A program made the position numbers and the translations under genes. Below, piece by piece: positions 21,290 through 31,180 of a stretch of 64,000 bases of DNA (the stretch's first letter is position 1; each line of letters starts with the position of its first letter). This stretch comes from Acanthosepion esculentum (Eukaryota; Mollusca; Cephalopoda; Sepiida; Sepiidae): positions 102,454,841-102,518,840 of the forward strand of contig OZ038485.1 in the NCBI GenBank assembly GCA_964036315.1, read 5' to 3'. Below the pieces are notes generated by a model. The model did no database searches and was not told the DNA's origin. It worked only from the letters and a program-made list of their open reading frames with translations.

Positions 21290-21321
21290 TTATTTTCTTT
21301 TTCTTTCTTTTTCAGGTGAGT
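21290..21321 (+). promoter_or_regulatory. Recursive splice site (ratchet point) motif
   Basis: A long pyrimidine tract (21291-21312, TTTTCTTTTTCTTTCTTTTT) ends in CAG (21313-21315). It is followed without a gap by GTGAGT (21316-21321). A 3' splice site fused to a consensus 5' splice site is the signature of recursive splicing in long introns. Whether a plus-strand host intron spans this site cannot be seen from the window. Confidence 0.5.
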
Positions 21322-21651
21322 CCATTTTCCTGAGTCTTCACAGTGGTAAATTTTTTAATTATAAACACAACTCTTAACTTTTATTTTCTCTCGTTCACTC
21401 ATTTCTTTTTATAAATAATTAAAAAGGACATTCTATTTATCATCTAATATATAAAAACGTACTGTCTATCTTTGAATTAAAATAAATCTGACAAGACATT
21501 GATCAAACCTACAGAGCTCAATCATAAGTCTATTATTTATGTAAGGTAGACTAAGCTTTTCAAGTGATATAGGGCAACCAAACCAGGAGAAAGATAGATT
21601 TGATTTTAGCCCTCTACTAATATGAGATCTGATCGAAAAGTATTGGGATTG

Positions 21652-21660
21652 TTGCTATGG
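21652..21660. repeat. 9-bp target duplication of the nested SINE-A
   Basis: TTGCTATGG at 21652-21660 and 21872-21880 brackets the SINE-A inside the left end of mariner I. Confidence 0.85.
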
Positions 21661-21871
21661 TCAGTCAGTTATGTGCCCTGTGTGATACACAATTAGGCAA
21701 TCATGTATCTTTCAATACATGACTGACGAGGCAGATTTTTTTCCTGCAGTAGGTTGCCATTTCATTCTGCAGTAGACCAGTTGCCATCCAAGGCTATAGA
21801 ACCCAGTCTGTCCTGCTATTTAACCATAGCTGGGGGGGAGAAGAGGAGGATTCATAACTTTCCCAAGGGTT
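21661..21871 (-). mobile_element. SINE-A nested in mariner I
   Basis: Reverse copy starting with the tail TCAGTCAGTTATGTGC and the hairpin CATGTATCTTTCAATACATG (21704-21723). It ends in the body at TTTCCCAAGGGT; the tRNA-like head is missing. Inserted after the mariner, so it is younger than it. Confidence 0.9.
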
Positions 21872-22049
21872 TTGCTATGGTGATAGAGCTAAAGTACGCA
21901 GAGTGAAGTTGCTTGGTACAAACTGATCTTGAACTCTGTCACACATGCACACTAAGTTATAACATTCTTGCTCACTTCTGCTATTTATAACACTGTTTGG
22001 AAGGAAAGTGTGTAGAGTGTGGTCGTTTCACTACACAACAAAAAACCTT

Positions 22050-22640
22050 TTGAAAACGGTCATAACAGGTGATGAATCATGTTTCTATGACTTTGACCTC
22101 AAAACCAAGACTCACTCTTTGAAGTGGGAGATCCCAAACTCTCTGAGACGGAAGAAAGCACAAATAAGTCGAAGACACTGTTGACAATTTTTTATGACTA
22201 TAAGGGCATTGTTCATCATGTGTATGTTCCACCTAGTCAGACAGTAAGCAAGGAATACTACTGTGGTGTTTGCAGGGTGCTGTTCATTGAAAAAGAACAG
22301 AATTGCAAGCATCTAGTGATTGGCAATTTGACAATGCAACTGCCCATTCAACATAGCTTGTGCAGCAGGTTTTTGCCAAGCCCTACATTCTCCAAGTATG
22401 ACAACGACCATATTCCCCTGAATTAAACCTCTTGTGACTTTTCCTCATTCCAAAATTCAAATCCCACCTGAAAGGAACAAAATTTCAAGACATCAATGAA
22501 ATCCAAGAGAATACAATGAGGCAGCTCCTCGCTCTCTCCAAAAAAGCAACTTCAGAAATGTTTCCATCAATGTAAATGACACTGGATAATGTGTGTGACT
22601 TCAGAAGGGGACTACTTCGAAGGAAATTAAATACCAAATT
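22050..22640 (+). pseudogene. Mariner I transposase relic (catalytic domain)
   Basis: Plus-strand frames show the first catalytic region ITGDESCFYDFD (about 22060-22095) and the second region FYDYKGIVHHVYVPPSQTV (22187-22245). The third catalytic region FDNATAH lies near 22328-22350 in another frame. It is followed by YSPELNLL and a PKFKSHLKGTKFQDINEIQ-type block (about 22450-22510). These are the D,D34D landmarks of mariner transposases, cut-and-paste enzymes acting at TIRs. The aspartates are present, but stops and frame changes destroy the gene. Confidence 0.9.
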
Positions 22641-22701
22641 GAGATGTGTTGTAGTTTTCTTTTTATAGTACCAGTCCAAATATTTTTTATCAGACCTCAT
22701 A

Positions 22702-23339
22702 CAACATGGTCCAGTGTGACAAGAAAAGGCTCCTTATTCCCTACATTTTAAAGAAGGGTTGAGACCTGCATGATATTAGAAATTAGCTAATATTAAGAAA
22801 AAAAAAGACAGATAAAAACATTTTTATGGCATGATTATCTGTAATGAATATACATATATGATTATGAATTATTAATTACTGTCTCAAATAGTGTGTCTCT
22901 GAAAAGAGCAGAGTGCTGGTCTGTTTCTTAAGTTTCTTTTGAAAGACTAAATAGTAAGCCAAATATGGTGTTTACAAGGTTAAAAAGATGACATCATGTC
23001 AACAGACAAGGCTCTCTAGCCTGACTTGCCAACGAGTTTAGAAGAAGCTCATCTCTGAATTCAAACCAATTGGGTGTAGAGTTAGCAACGCCACACCGAC
23101 TTACTATTGAAACTGCAGCAGCATCACCTTCTGGTATTGTAGCTCAATAAACTATGGAGACTCTACAGGTTCAAGAAAAATGACTTCACATGCTTTTTGT
23201 TTTTATTGTGTCATGGATTTTTACCATGAAAGAAAAATCTCTGATAAAACAATACTCAGCTTATGTGAATGAAGGTGATAAAAAAAAAAAAAATGAAAGA
23301 ATATACTGATAATATACACTATTTAGAATATAAAATTAT
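22702..23339. other. Spacer, no gene seen
   Basis: Nothing recognised; contains a short A run (23281-23293). Confidence 0.5.
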
Positions 23340-24740
23340 AGGGACATTATAATAATCAAAAAATGGTAATGCTAATATTAGCCTTTTCCTGATAAGGAAA
23401 TATTCAATTTCATTGACCAAGCATTGATCAATGTTACTTTTTCTTGAAATTTATAAAATTTCTCAGGAAAATAAGTTTTTCAAGTTCACGAAGTATCGCT
23501 CTTTCCAGTATTGATGGAGGCTGCTTTCCTAACCTTCTGTGCGGAATGTGAACATTTTGATCATATCATTATTTTCTCTTTGAGTTATATCTACTATCCG
23601 TTATTGTTGGTTGTCCTCAAGTGATGTGGTTTTTGTTATTTGGTACAGTTCCTTGTTAGTGATTCTGTAGCACCAGTCTACAACATTTGGCAAAGAATGG
23701 TCCTCACTAAGAGCTACAGTATTAATTCACTCAAAGCCATTTTTAATCATTGATCTGAGAAATTGGTTGTATATAGCTGGCAGTTTAGATATTTCTGAAT
23801 TACTTTGGCACCATGCATGGCATCCATATGAAAATCTATATCTGACGAGGTTATTTAAGAACATGATTTGAGTTTTTAGGTTATTTTTGGGGTTTTGTAA
23901 CAAAACTATGTTCACTTCTCTTATTTCCTATACTAAATTTGCTATAACTGTTTCATACTAAATTATTTGAAATGTTTAGACTTTACTAATACCACGTCCT
24001 GAATTTTTATGAAGGATTCAGAGTAGGTGTCACCGCTGCTTTCATTCTAAGTCCAGATTATAGTTTCTGTTTTTGAAAGGTTTATCTTGAGTCCTATTTC
24101 TTGAAGAACTTGGTAGAGGGTGTTGATCTTTTTGTTCAGGGTCATTCATATCACAACTATGACTATTTGTCATCAGCATAGAAATCATCAGTACACTTGC
24201 TTCTGGATGGAATGCAAGAATGCTGTTTTTTATTAGTAGGTTCATTTGGAATGTGGTATGGAATTCATAAATGATCAGTGCCCATCTCTTTATATCTGTG
24301 CTTGTATATGCACGGGACATAGTTCAGGAAAAGTTTAAATGGATTGGGGCTCTCATTTTCTCCATGTCTGATGATGTTTGAATTGAGTATTGTTTGAGCA
24401 GTGTCGTCCTCACCAGTCTTGTACAATTTTGTGGATCAATATAATTCCGCTATCAGATCTAGACATTCAATTGAGTCAGAGCTTGGGAGGTGGTTTCTAA
24501 TGGATTGAGAAGATGAAGTCGCTATTGATGTAGTTACATGCTACTGTGTAGTCAATATAGCAGTTAGGCAATTTTCTATTAGAGGGGGTGTTTGTTGCAA
24601 ATTGCTGTTTAGTTGTCTATGCAGAAATACAGACATCTATTTAAGTGACTTGGTTTAAAGCACTTGAAATAAAGTTATTTAAATTGTGTTGCTGGGGACT
24701 TGCAGGTTCTTGGATAAGAATATTCACTGAGCATTGCCGG
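23340..24740 (-). pseudogene. LINE-2 reverse transcriptase relic and 3' end
   Basis: Minus strand. An FYADD box (about 24175-24160) marks the RT catalytic centre, followed by a CDMNDPEQKDQHPL-type segment (about 24150-24110). Further on, MFLNNLVRYRFSYGCHAW (about 23860-23810) and YNQFLRSMIKNGFE (about 23775-23730) are the C-terminal part. The 3' region (23720-23340) is the segment found as separate fragments at 4.3, 36.2, 42.7, 46.7 and 58.8 kb. Family resemblance is to endonuclease-bearing non-LTR retrotransposons; I cannot name the clade. Several stops. Confidence 0.75.
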
Positions 24741-24914
24741 GTTAAATAGATGAGCCCCACTATACATTTATAAAAGAATTAGTTAGATTTGCCATATTTG
24801 GCCAAATGTATTTGTAAAGTAATGACAATATAAAATTGACTTTAATGCACCATCCAACCAGTATTGAAATGCTCAAAACTTTCAGACATTATTTTTTCCA
24901 GAACACGACTAATA
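24741..24914. other. Spacer
   Basis: Nothing recognised. Confidence 0.4.
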
Positions 24915-25135
24915 CATTTACATTGTTCAGACTGTTGTCCTCATCTTTATTGCCATATTCATGATGTTTCGACTGTTGTACACTCTGACCTTCTACAGGT
25001 GATTGGAATTTCGAACTGAATCCGTTATTTCATCCACTGGGGCAGTTTGTTCTAGTTCCACGTGCCATGCCTCTTCCAGATGTCTCAGTTACTCTTTAAC
25101 TCAACTCTCCAAGTTTTTGTTCATCACTACAGTCA
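24915..25135 (-). mobile_element. SINE-B, 3' two thirds
   Basis: Reverse copy with the conserved 3' order (plus-strand reading): CAGACTGTTGTCCTCATCTT (24929-24948), ATGTTTCGACTGTTGTACAC, CTTCTACAGGTGATTGGAAT, TCACTGGGG-type and GTTCTAGTTCC blocks. The tRNA-like head is not clear. A SINE-A in the opposite orientation follows directly. Confidence 0.75.
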
Positions 25136-25136
25136 G

Positions 25137-25345
25137 GTTCATTACATTCACTTACACACAAATACCTTTGGGAGAAGTATGAATCCATCTTGTCCCTCCC
25201 AGATATGGGTTGAATAGCAGGACAGATTGGGTCCTGTATCCTTGGTTGGCAACCTGTCTACTGCAGAGAAGAAACAACAGCCTACTGCAGGAAAATTTTC
25301 TGCCTAGTCAATCCTGAATTGAAAGAGACATGATCACAGCACTGC
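25137..25345 (+). mobile_element. SINE-A body
   Basis: Forward copy from CATTACATTCACTTACACAC through CTGTCTACTGCAGAG to ACTAACTGAC. The head is reduced, and the hairpin is degraded (TGAATTGAAAGAGACATG). Confidence 0.75.
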
Positions 25346-26107
25346 ACTAACTGACCCTCTGGATATCAAATATCTGTCGCATTTTTAAATGCTGGCATCT
25401 GAGAGGCTATATAATTCCCCTCTCTCTCTCTCTCATACGTATCATATCAGTACCTCTCTTTGTGATGCAATGATTACAACCACCTTGAAATTTTTTGAAG
25501 TGCTTTTGGGCACAGCTTTTAATAAAATATTGAAATATATCAAGAATCTTTCTTATCTTGTACAGGGTAAATATTATTCCTCTACTAGATGCTAAACCTT
25601 TCAACTCTGTAACTTGACCATTTGCCAATATTTTATCCCTCAATAGTTTGGGTAAATTTCATTAATTTCAAATTTTCAAATCAGCAGTGAAGAACAACAA
25701 ATGACTAGTACAAAGTTGCTCATGTACATGCCCTCATTCAACTTACCTTTTAGGCTGGGTAATTTTTGGGGTGATATTTTTGGTTACTGGGGGGTTAATA
25801 TTTTATTCTTTGTACTCAATAAGATACAAAGTTATTGATTAGTTAAAAAAACAAGTAATAAGATCATTACCTAGAATTGTTTATAGGTTGAAGATTTTTA
25901 CCAAATTTTTGTTAATTAAAACAAATCAGACTTCAATTATTTAAATTAATTATGAATACCTTTTAATCAGAAAAAAACAAACAAATGAAATTAAAATTTT
26001 CAAGATTGTTTTTGCAATTCAATTTAGTATATAAAAGCTAATTAAATTCTTGGACAAAGTGAAAATTGTTGGCATTGCTTTTAAAGCTATTTATTTATTT
26101 TTTGAAT
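25346..26107. other. Spacer, no gene seen
   Basis: Contains a short (TC)n at 25419-25434 and AT-rich DNA. No element recognised. Confidence 0.5.
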
Positions 26108-26330
26108 CAGTTAACCACAAGCTAAGTGATAATGCCACTAAAACGCAAGGGGTTACTGGAAGAGAAAGAAAAAAAAATAGTAGGAACCATAGATCCAATA
26201 ATAGTATAAATTTCATAGTTCAGGTGGAGATGTTAGAAGTATAGATTTGAAGTAGAATTTAGAAGGAACCAAAAACTCAATCCTAAACAAGAAACAAGGG
26301 AGGGATAAACCTCTACTCCTGTTCAAAAGC
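26108..26330 (-). mobile_element. SINE-D copy 2
   Basis: Left end is the LINE-1-type tail (AAGCTAAGTGATAATGCCAC, 26119-26138; CGCAAGGGGTTACTGG). Right part repeats the SINE-D block (ACCAAAAACTCAATCCTAAA and GGATAAACCTCTACTCCTGT). It is longer than copy 1 by an internal segment at about 26180-26255. Confidence 0.6.
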
Positions 26331-26392
26331 TTATGTGAATGTATTTATTTTAGGTATTCATAGACCCATCCAAAGAAATGTACTTCAGATAG

Positions 26393-26419
26393 TATGTGTG
26401 TGTGTGTGTGTGTGTGTAT
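26393..26419. repeat. (GT)n microsatellite
   Basis: About 13 GT units. Confidence 0.95.
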
Positions 26420-26785
26420 ACATTAGCTGCTCACTTGTTACATGAAGACAGTCGCCAAACAAGCCCAGACAGATGAGGTAATTACCCACTCCCAACTTTC
26501 AGAAACCCAGTGGTACCTGCATGATTGTTTATACTTATATACATATCTTGCACAACACTCATGTGAACTTTCAACATGAAACTGAGAACAAATCAAGGTA
26601 ATAAAGTGGTTTGATGGTAAGACACTGGTGTGGTCACTAATGGCCAAATCATATCATGGTGACATGACCTCGACCATTTCTTACAGTACTGGCTGTTCCA
26701 ACATGCTCCCTCCTCTCAGTACTAACCAGGTAAACACTGTTTCAATCCAGTGATTGAATGGGAACTGCTTTCAGCATATTTTGGC

Positions 26786-26826
<41 letters not shown>

Positions 26827-26830
<4 letters not shown>

Positions 26831-27083
26831 GCACCCAGAACGGAATTACTATTCCACCTATACAATACAGCTTAGAATTGCTACGACATCTGAAGGACAC
26901 AGCTCAGAATTGATACTACTTCTGTACAACTCGGTTTAGTATGTAAATGGCAAATGAATTATCTGAAAGTGCCTGGAACAATAATTACTATAGGCCGTTT
27001 TTACACTCCCTTAACCCTCATAAACTAAAAACTGTAAGGACACTAGAAAAATTTGTATCCAGAGAACAAATATTGCTGCCCAC

Positions 27084-27144
<61 letters not shown>

Positions 27145-27220
27145 ATATATATATATAATGTATATATATATATAATTTTATATTATATGTGTATATATAT
27201 ATATATAATGTATATATATA

Positions 27221-27256
<36 letters not shown>

Positions 27257-27561
27257 ATGTGGGCAGCAATATTTGTTCTCTGGATATTTCCTTGAATGTG
27301 ATGGGAAAGGAAAATTTTGCAAGTTTTCTGATTCAATTTTTCTAGTGTCCTTACAGTTTTTAGTTTATGAGGGTTAAGGGAGTGTAAAAACGGCCTATAG
27401 TAATTATTGTTCCAAGCACTTTCAGATAATTCATTTGCCATTTACATACTAAACCGAGTTGTACAGAAGTAGTATCAATTCTGAGCTGTGTCCTTCAGAT
27501 GTCGTAGCAATTCTAAGCTGTATTGTATAGGTGGAATAGTAATTCCGTTCTGGGTGCTTTC
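26827..27561. repeat. 735-bp palindrome around an AT microsatellite
   Basis: Left arm 26827-27086 (starts GAAAGCACCCAGAACGGAAT, ends TGCTGCCCACATTAT). Right arm 27255-27561 is its reverse complement. By eye the arms differ at one base (CCTGG/CTTGG in the middle) and by a ~47-bp segment (about 27284-27330) present only on the right. The 169-bp centre is (TA)n-type sequence, and (TA)n also borders both outer ends. The same open frame, MANELSESAWNNNYYRPFLH, therefore appears on both strands; I see no family match and a stop lies just upstream. Confidence 0.95.
27086..27256. repeat. (TA)n tract at the palindrome centre
   Basis: Mostly TA with internal GTGTA and ATAATTTTATAT interruptions that are themselves duplicated (about 27155-27190 and 27203-27235). 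Confidence 0.95.
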
Positions 27562-27586
27562 ATATATATATATATATATATATATG

Positions 27587-28196
27587 AGTGCACACACTGT
27601 CTTTAAAAATTAACTTTCTCTTTACACATTTGTAAGACTGGCTATTGTTTGCAATCACTCATTTGGATTTTTTTTACAAACTGCAGTAAAATCAATTTAA
27701 AGATTTTTTTTTTATTTTCTTTAGTTTTAAACATTATGCTTTTACAAAATACGACTGTATGTGGGTCACATTGGTGAAATCCAGCTGTGCGTTGCTTGGT
27801 TTCTATTATATACAAAATTTCCTCCCCTTACTAACAGGCCTTCCCATTCACTTTTTCCTTCTCCCATAGGTCAAAACACATTAGTTTTGACATTGTGGGT
27901 TTCTACTACTGTAAAATTCAAGAGATTCCTGTTCTTAAATGTCAAAATGGAGATCTGACATTCAAATAATGGTATTGTTATAGCATCAAAGTTTGAAACC
28001 GACCTGCACCAAATCAATCGCTGATGACCAGCAGAAGCAACTAGAAGAAATCAAAGTCTTTCAATATGAATATCACTTTTTTGAACATGAACATCTATAT
28101 GAGTCATATGGATAGAATACATTTAAACATTAAAACTTTGATGGGAAAGATATTTGTTTCAATTGTAATCTCCCATATATCAGAACAAACATTTGG
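27587..28196. other. Spacer, no gene seen
   Basis: Nothing recognised; an open frame at 27761-27958 has no known motif. Confidence 0.5.
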
Positions 28197-28340
28197 GCAC
28201 CTTGACATGGTGTAATGGGTAACAAGCTTGTCTCGCTAGAGCAGTTACGACTGAGTAGTGGGTTTGATCATCACTGGGTGCCCCATACTTTTGGTTTTGT
28301 GCCACATCTGAGCTACGCTTGGAAAATCACTATCAGAACA
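28197..28340 (+). mobile_element. SINE-E, tRNA-like
   Basis: tRNA-like head with A-box-like TGGTGTAATGGGTAACAAGC (28209-28228) and B-box-like GGGTTTGATCATC (28260-28272), followed by GTGCCCCATACTTTTGGTTT and GTGCCACATCTGAGCTACG. A diverged reverse copy at 44.1 kb shares the order, so this is a repeat and not a tRNA gene. Confidence 0.65.
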
Positions 28341-28399
28341 CACATTTGTCACATTTTCTTAGCTGATTTTCACTGACAGTATTTTGATATTTGTACAGA

Positions 28400-29215
28400 G
28401 AGTTATTCAACCACATTGCGCCACTAACTTTCACCACCTTAGAGACAGCTTAATGTTTCCATCCTCCCAGAACTTGGCATTTTTCTGGGTAATGGACTGG
28501 ACTAAATGGTTTTTATAGGCTTCCAGAGAATTGGAGTTCTTCCCATTAAGAGAATTTTTGATAATCTGATGTTGCAAGGTCAGTGGAGTATGGCCAGAGC
28601 ATAGTAGGACATCCCAGCCAAACTCTATCAATTTCTGCCAGAAATGAGATGTGAGGCCTGGTGTTCATCTTGATGGAAGATGACACCCTTATGATTGGTC
28701 AATTCTAAACACTTTTCATTGCTTTTAATCAGTCTAGTTTGGAATAGTATTTTTCTGAACGGAATACTTGATTTTGTGGTAGGAACTCATAATATACAAT
28801 TTCAAACCCACCAGGTAAACAGATGTAGATCAGCTTTTGGATTGGTTAGCAGCAACTAATTTAATTTCTCCCAGATCTTTTTACACTCCACATTGTTGTA
28901 AACAATCAATTTTTCATTGCCTGTATTCATTCTTTACAAAAATGATTAATTTTTGTTATGTTTGAGCAAAGCATAAAGATCAAAATGTCATCCATTAAAT
29001 GTTTTTTACATTAAATTGTGAGGCACTGAAGTATTGTAAGGATTTACATGTCCAAGTGTTTTCACATGCTTTACAACTTTCATATGAGATATATGGAATA
29101 TCTCTGCAATGTCCTTTGTTTTGAATCGGTGTTTTGATTTGGTCATCCTCAATGACTGTAGGCCTGCCGGGATATTCTCAACCTTCCCGATCAAAATTTC
29201 TACTTTTTAACCTGA
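28400..29215 (-). pseudogene. Mariner II transposase relic
   Basis: Minus-strand order: DNA-binding part with DIAEIFHISHMKVVKHVKTL (29110-29050) and SVPHNLM; the first catalytic region reads RMNTGNEK (about 28945-28925), i.e. Asn where the family has the first catalytic Asp; FTWW (about 28818); a FHQDEHQASH third region (about 28675-28645); and EFGWDVLLCSGHTPL followed by NSLNGKNSNSLEAYKNHL and KFWEDGNIKLSLRWW to about 28430. It differs from mariner I in sequence and landmarks (SETMAR-type arrangement). Many stops. TIRs not found. Confidence 0.8.
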
Positions 29216-30112
29216 CGAGCCACTAATATACTATCAGTTATGATATCATCTCCGTAAATGACTCATGTCTGTTTTTTTCCTTTCCAGAAATTAAAAAAAA
29301 TATATCTGTTTTATTTTTTTTTCTAAATTATTTATAACTATTTATACTGGGATTCATGCATGGAATTACAAATAATCCATAATAATATTTTAAAAATTGA
29401 AATCATATTCATTTTTTTGGTGTATGAATTAAAAAAAAAAACTATTTCTAAATCTTTGATTTTCTTTCAATCATTCCGCCTCACCTGCTATCCTCTTCCA
29501 TTGCATCTATGAGGCACGCCACACCATTTGCACTAGACTGAGGACTTTCTCAAACAAGCCCACAGCAATAAACTGACTTGCTTGGACAAGTTGTCTTCAT
29601 TGAGTTTTTAAAACTGTTTCATTTTCATATATACCAACAAATACATGCAGTAGAATATCTAAGAAATATAATATCCTCATAAATGTGTTAAAAACTAAAT
29701 GTTTTAATATTTTAAATGGATAAAAAACACCTTAAAATATAAATCTGCACATAAGGCAACAAGTTGTGCAAATCTTCACTAGTTATATCAACAAAATAAA
29801 TATGTAAATTTCTGTTGTTTTACACAAGATGTTGCTAGCTTGCAAAAAACAACAACACAATATTGTAAGACAAATTATTTTGTCTATGGCACCAGACTGA
29901 TGACTTTCTTAAACAATCCATCTTGTCCATGGCACTAAACTGACTTGCTAGGATGGGTTATCTTGTTTGTCTCAATAAAGGAGTTAAACTAACAGGACAA
30001 AGGAAACCACTCAGTTTTAAACTATTAAGAAGTTATTTCTACTACTTGGGGACACTCATTTGAAACAGAAGTCCCATTTTTATTTATTTACTAAACAGTT
30101 TGTAATATTCTA
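29216..30112. other. Spacer with a diverged local duplication
   Basis: No gene seen. ACTGACTTGCTTGGA (29572) and ACTGACTTGCTAGGA (29938), each preceded by an AGACTGA-GACTTTCT motif (29534 and 29893), indicate an old ~75-bp direct duplication. Confidence 0.5.
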
Positions 30113-30172
30113 TCGGCCTGCTCATTTGAGAAATCTAACTGAAGGAAATATATCCTTTGGCAGGGATCAAAC
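30113..30172 (-). mobile_element. Fragment of the tRNA-like element of 37.4 kb
   Basis: CGGCCTGCTCATTTGAGAAA and CCTTTGGCAGGGATCAAAC follow the same order as CGGCCTGAATGTCCGAGAAA and CCTTCAACAGGAATCAAAC at 37417-37475. Only the T-arm side survives. Confidence 0.5.
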
Positions 30173-30184
30173 AAGGTGAAATAG

Positions 30185-30530
30185 ATCTCTGTATATATCT
30201 ATATTTCTGAGATGAAGTATTATGTACACTATTTACATTATTCGGACTATTGTCCTCATGTTTGTTGCCATATTTATTACAACGTTTTGGCTGTTGTACG
30301 CTCCGGCCTTCTTCACATGGTTGGAAAGTCAAAATGAACCCTTTATTTCGCTCACTGGGGTAGACTGTTCTAATTACACATGCCATGTTCAATAGATGTC
30401 AGTTATCAGTTATCTCCTGTTAATTCCCCTCCCCAAGTTCTCCACTGCCTTAACCGGGTATTGAACTCACACTTTTTGGGTCCTGTCACTGGATCTAACT
30501 AATTTATCCACTGTGCCATGTGTCCTTGAG
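30185..30530 (-). mobile_element. SINE-B, nearly complete
   Basis: Reverse copy. On plus: the 3' end CTGAGATGAAGTATTATGTA, CGGACTATTGTCCTCATG, ACAACGTTTTGGCTGTTGTA, CTTCTTCACATGGTTGGAAA, then CACTGGGGTAGACTGTTCTA and the head CGGGTATTGAACTCACAC (reverse of a GAGTTCAATACCC B-box) and CCACTGTGCCATGTGTCC (30508-30525). pol III-type SINE. Confidence 0.85.
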
Positions 30531-30537
30531 TCTACCC

Positions 30538-30670
30538 CTGTGAGTGAAATAAAGGGTTCAGTTCGACATTCCAACCACCTGAAGAAGGCCGGAGTGTACA
30601 AGGGCCGAAACGTTGTAATAAAGATGGCGACAAAGATGAGGACAATAGTCCGAATGATGTAAATAGTGTA
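30538..30670 (+). mobile_element. SINE-B, 3' half
   Basis: Forward partial copy, tail to tail with none but head to head with the preceding one. It carries the best conserved 3' module: CTGAAGA (30579-30585), GGCC, a loop, GGCC and GAAAC (30607-30611), then GATGAGGACAATAGTCCGAA and GATGTAAATAGTGTA. Confidence 0.85.
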
Positions 30671-30853
30671 TCTCTGTATATGTTCAGTCTCCTCCATTTT
30701 GTTGTGAACATTTTTATTTCAGGCATGAAATTTAATACCAAGAATGTACCACAGAACAATATTATTTTCATACAAATGAAACTAAATGACTATCCAGTAA
30801 TCATTGGACAGCACATAATTTTTGGGAGCCTAAAAAAAGAAAAAGAATTAATC
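30671..30853. other. Spacer
   Basis: Nothing recognised. Confidence 0.4.
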
Positions 30854-31180
30854 TAGCCTCTTGGATTAAAGCATTGGTTCAGGAATTTGGTGACGTAGTC
30901 ATTGTGAGTTCAGTCCCTGGGCTGGGTATTACAGACTTGAATTCAGTGGAAACAGGGCAAGCAATAACTGAGTGGTACCAAATAAAAACAAGATGAGATA
31001 TGCCTGGACAGGACAACAGAATGAGAACAAATCTATCCTCATAGATTAAATAAAGAGTTCAATTCAAAATTCTCCGATGGTAACCCAATCTGACAAACCC
31101 CTGAAGAAGAAGAAAAAAATGAAGCAAAATGACCGAAATGTTGTTTATAATAACAAAGATGAGGACACTCGTCCAAAGGT
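30854..31180 (+). mobile_element. SINE-B, diverged full-length copy
   Basis: Head TTGGATTAAAGCATTGGTTC and TTGTGAGTTCAGTCCCTGG (B-box-like), middle AACAAATCTATCCTCATAGA and AATAAAGAGTTCAATTCAAA, 3' module CCTGAAGAAGAAG...ACCGAAATGTTGTTTA and GATGAGGACACTCGTCC. The stem of the module is lost. Confidence 0.75.

Larger units (their letters stand above)
21623..22699 (+). mobile_element. Mariner transposon I with TIRs and TA duplication
   Basis: Terminal inverted repeats: TGAGATCTGATCGAAAAG from 21623, and the reverse of the right end at 22699 reading TGAGGTCTGATAAAAAAT. Similarity extends about 30 bases. TA flanks both sides (21621-21622, 22700-22701), the mariner target duplication. It contains a SINE-A (21661-21871) and a broken transposase gene. 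Without the SINE it is about 860 bp, shorter than an intact mariner (about 1.3 kb), so the N-terminal coding region has been deleted. Confidence 0.9.

Noticed and set aside
21440..21500. Second Helitron left end (ATCTAATATATAAAAACG)
   Set aside because: Resembles Helitron starts, but I found no GC-rich subterminal motif or CTAG end downstream.
26947..27441. Open frames on both strands with long Tyr-Ile runs
   Set aside because: They translate the (TA)n tract and the two arms of the palindrome; no codon-level evidence for a gene.
28197..28340. Genuine tRNA gene
   Set aside because: A and B box-like motifs are present, but the stems do not pair well and a longer repeat unit recurs at 44.1 kb, so it is a SINE.
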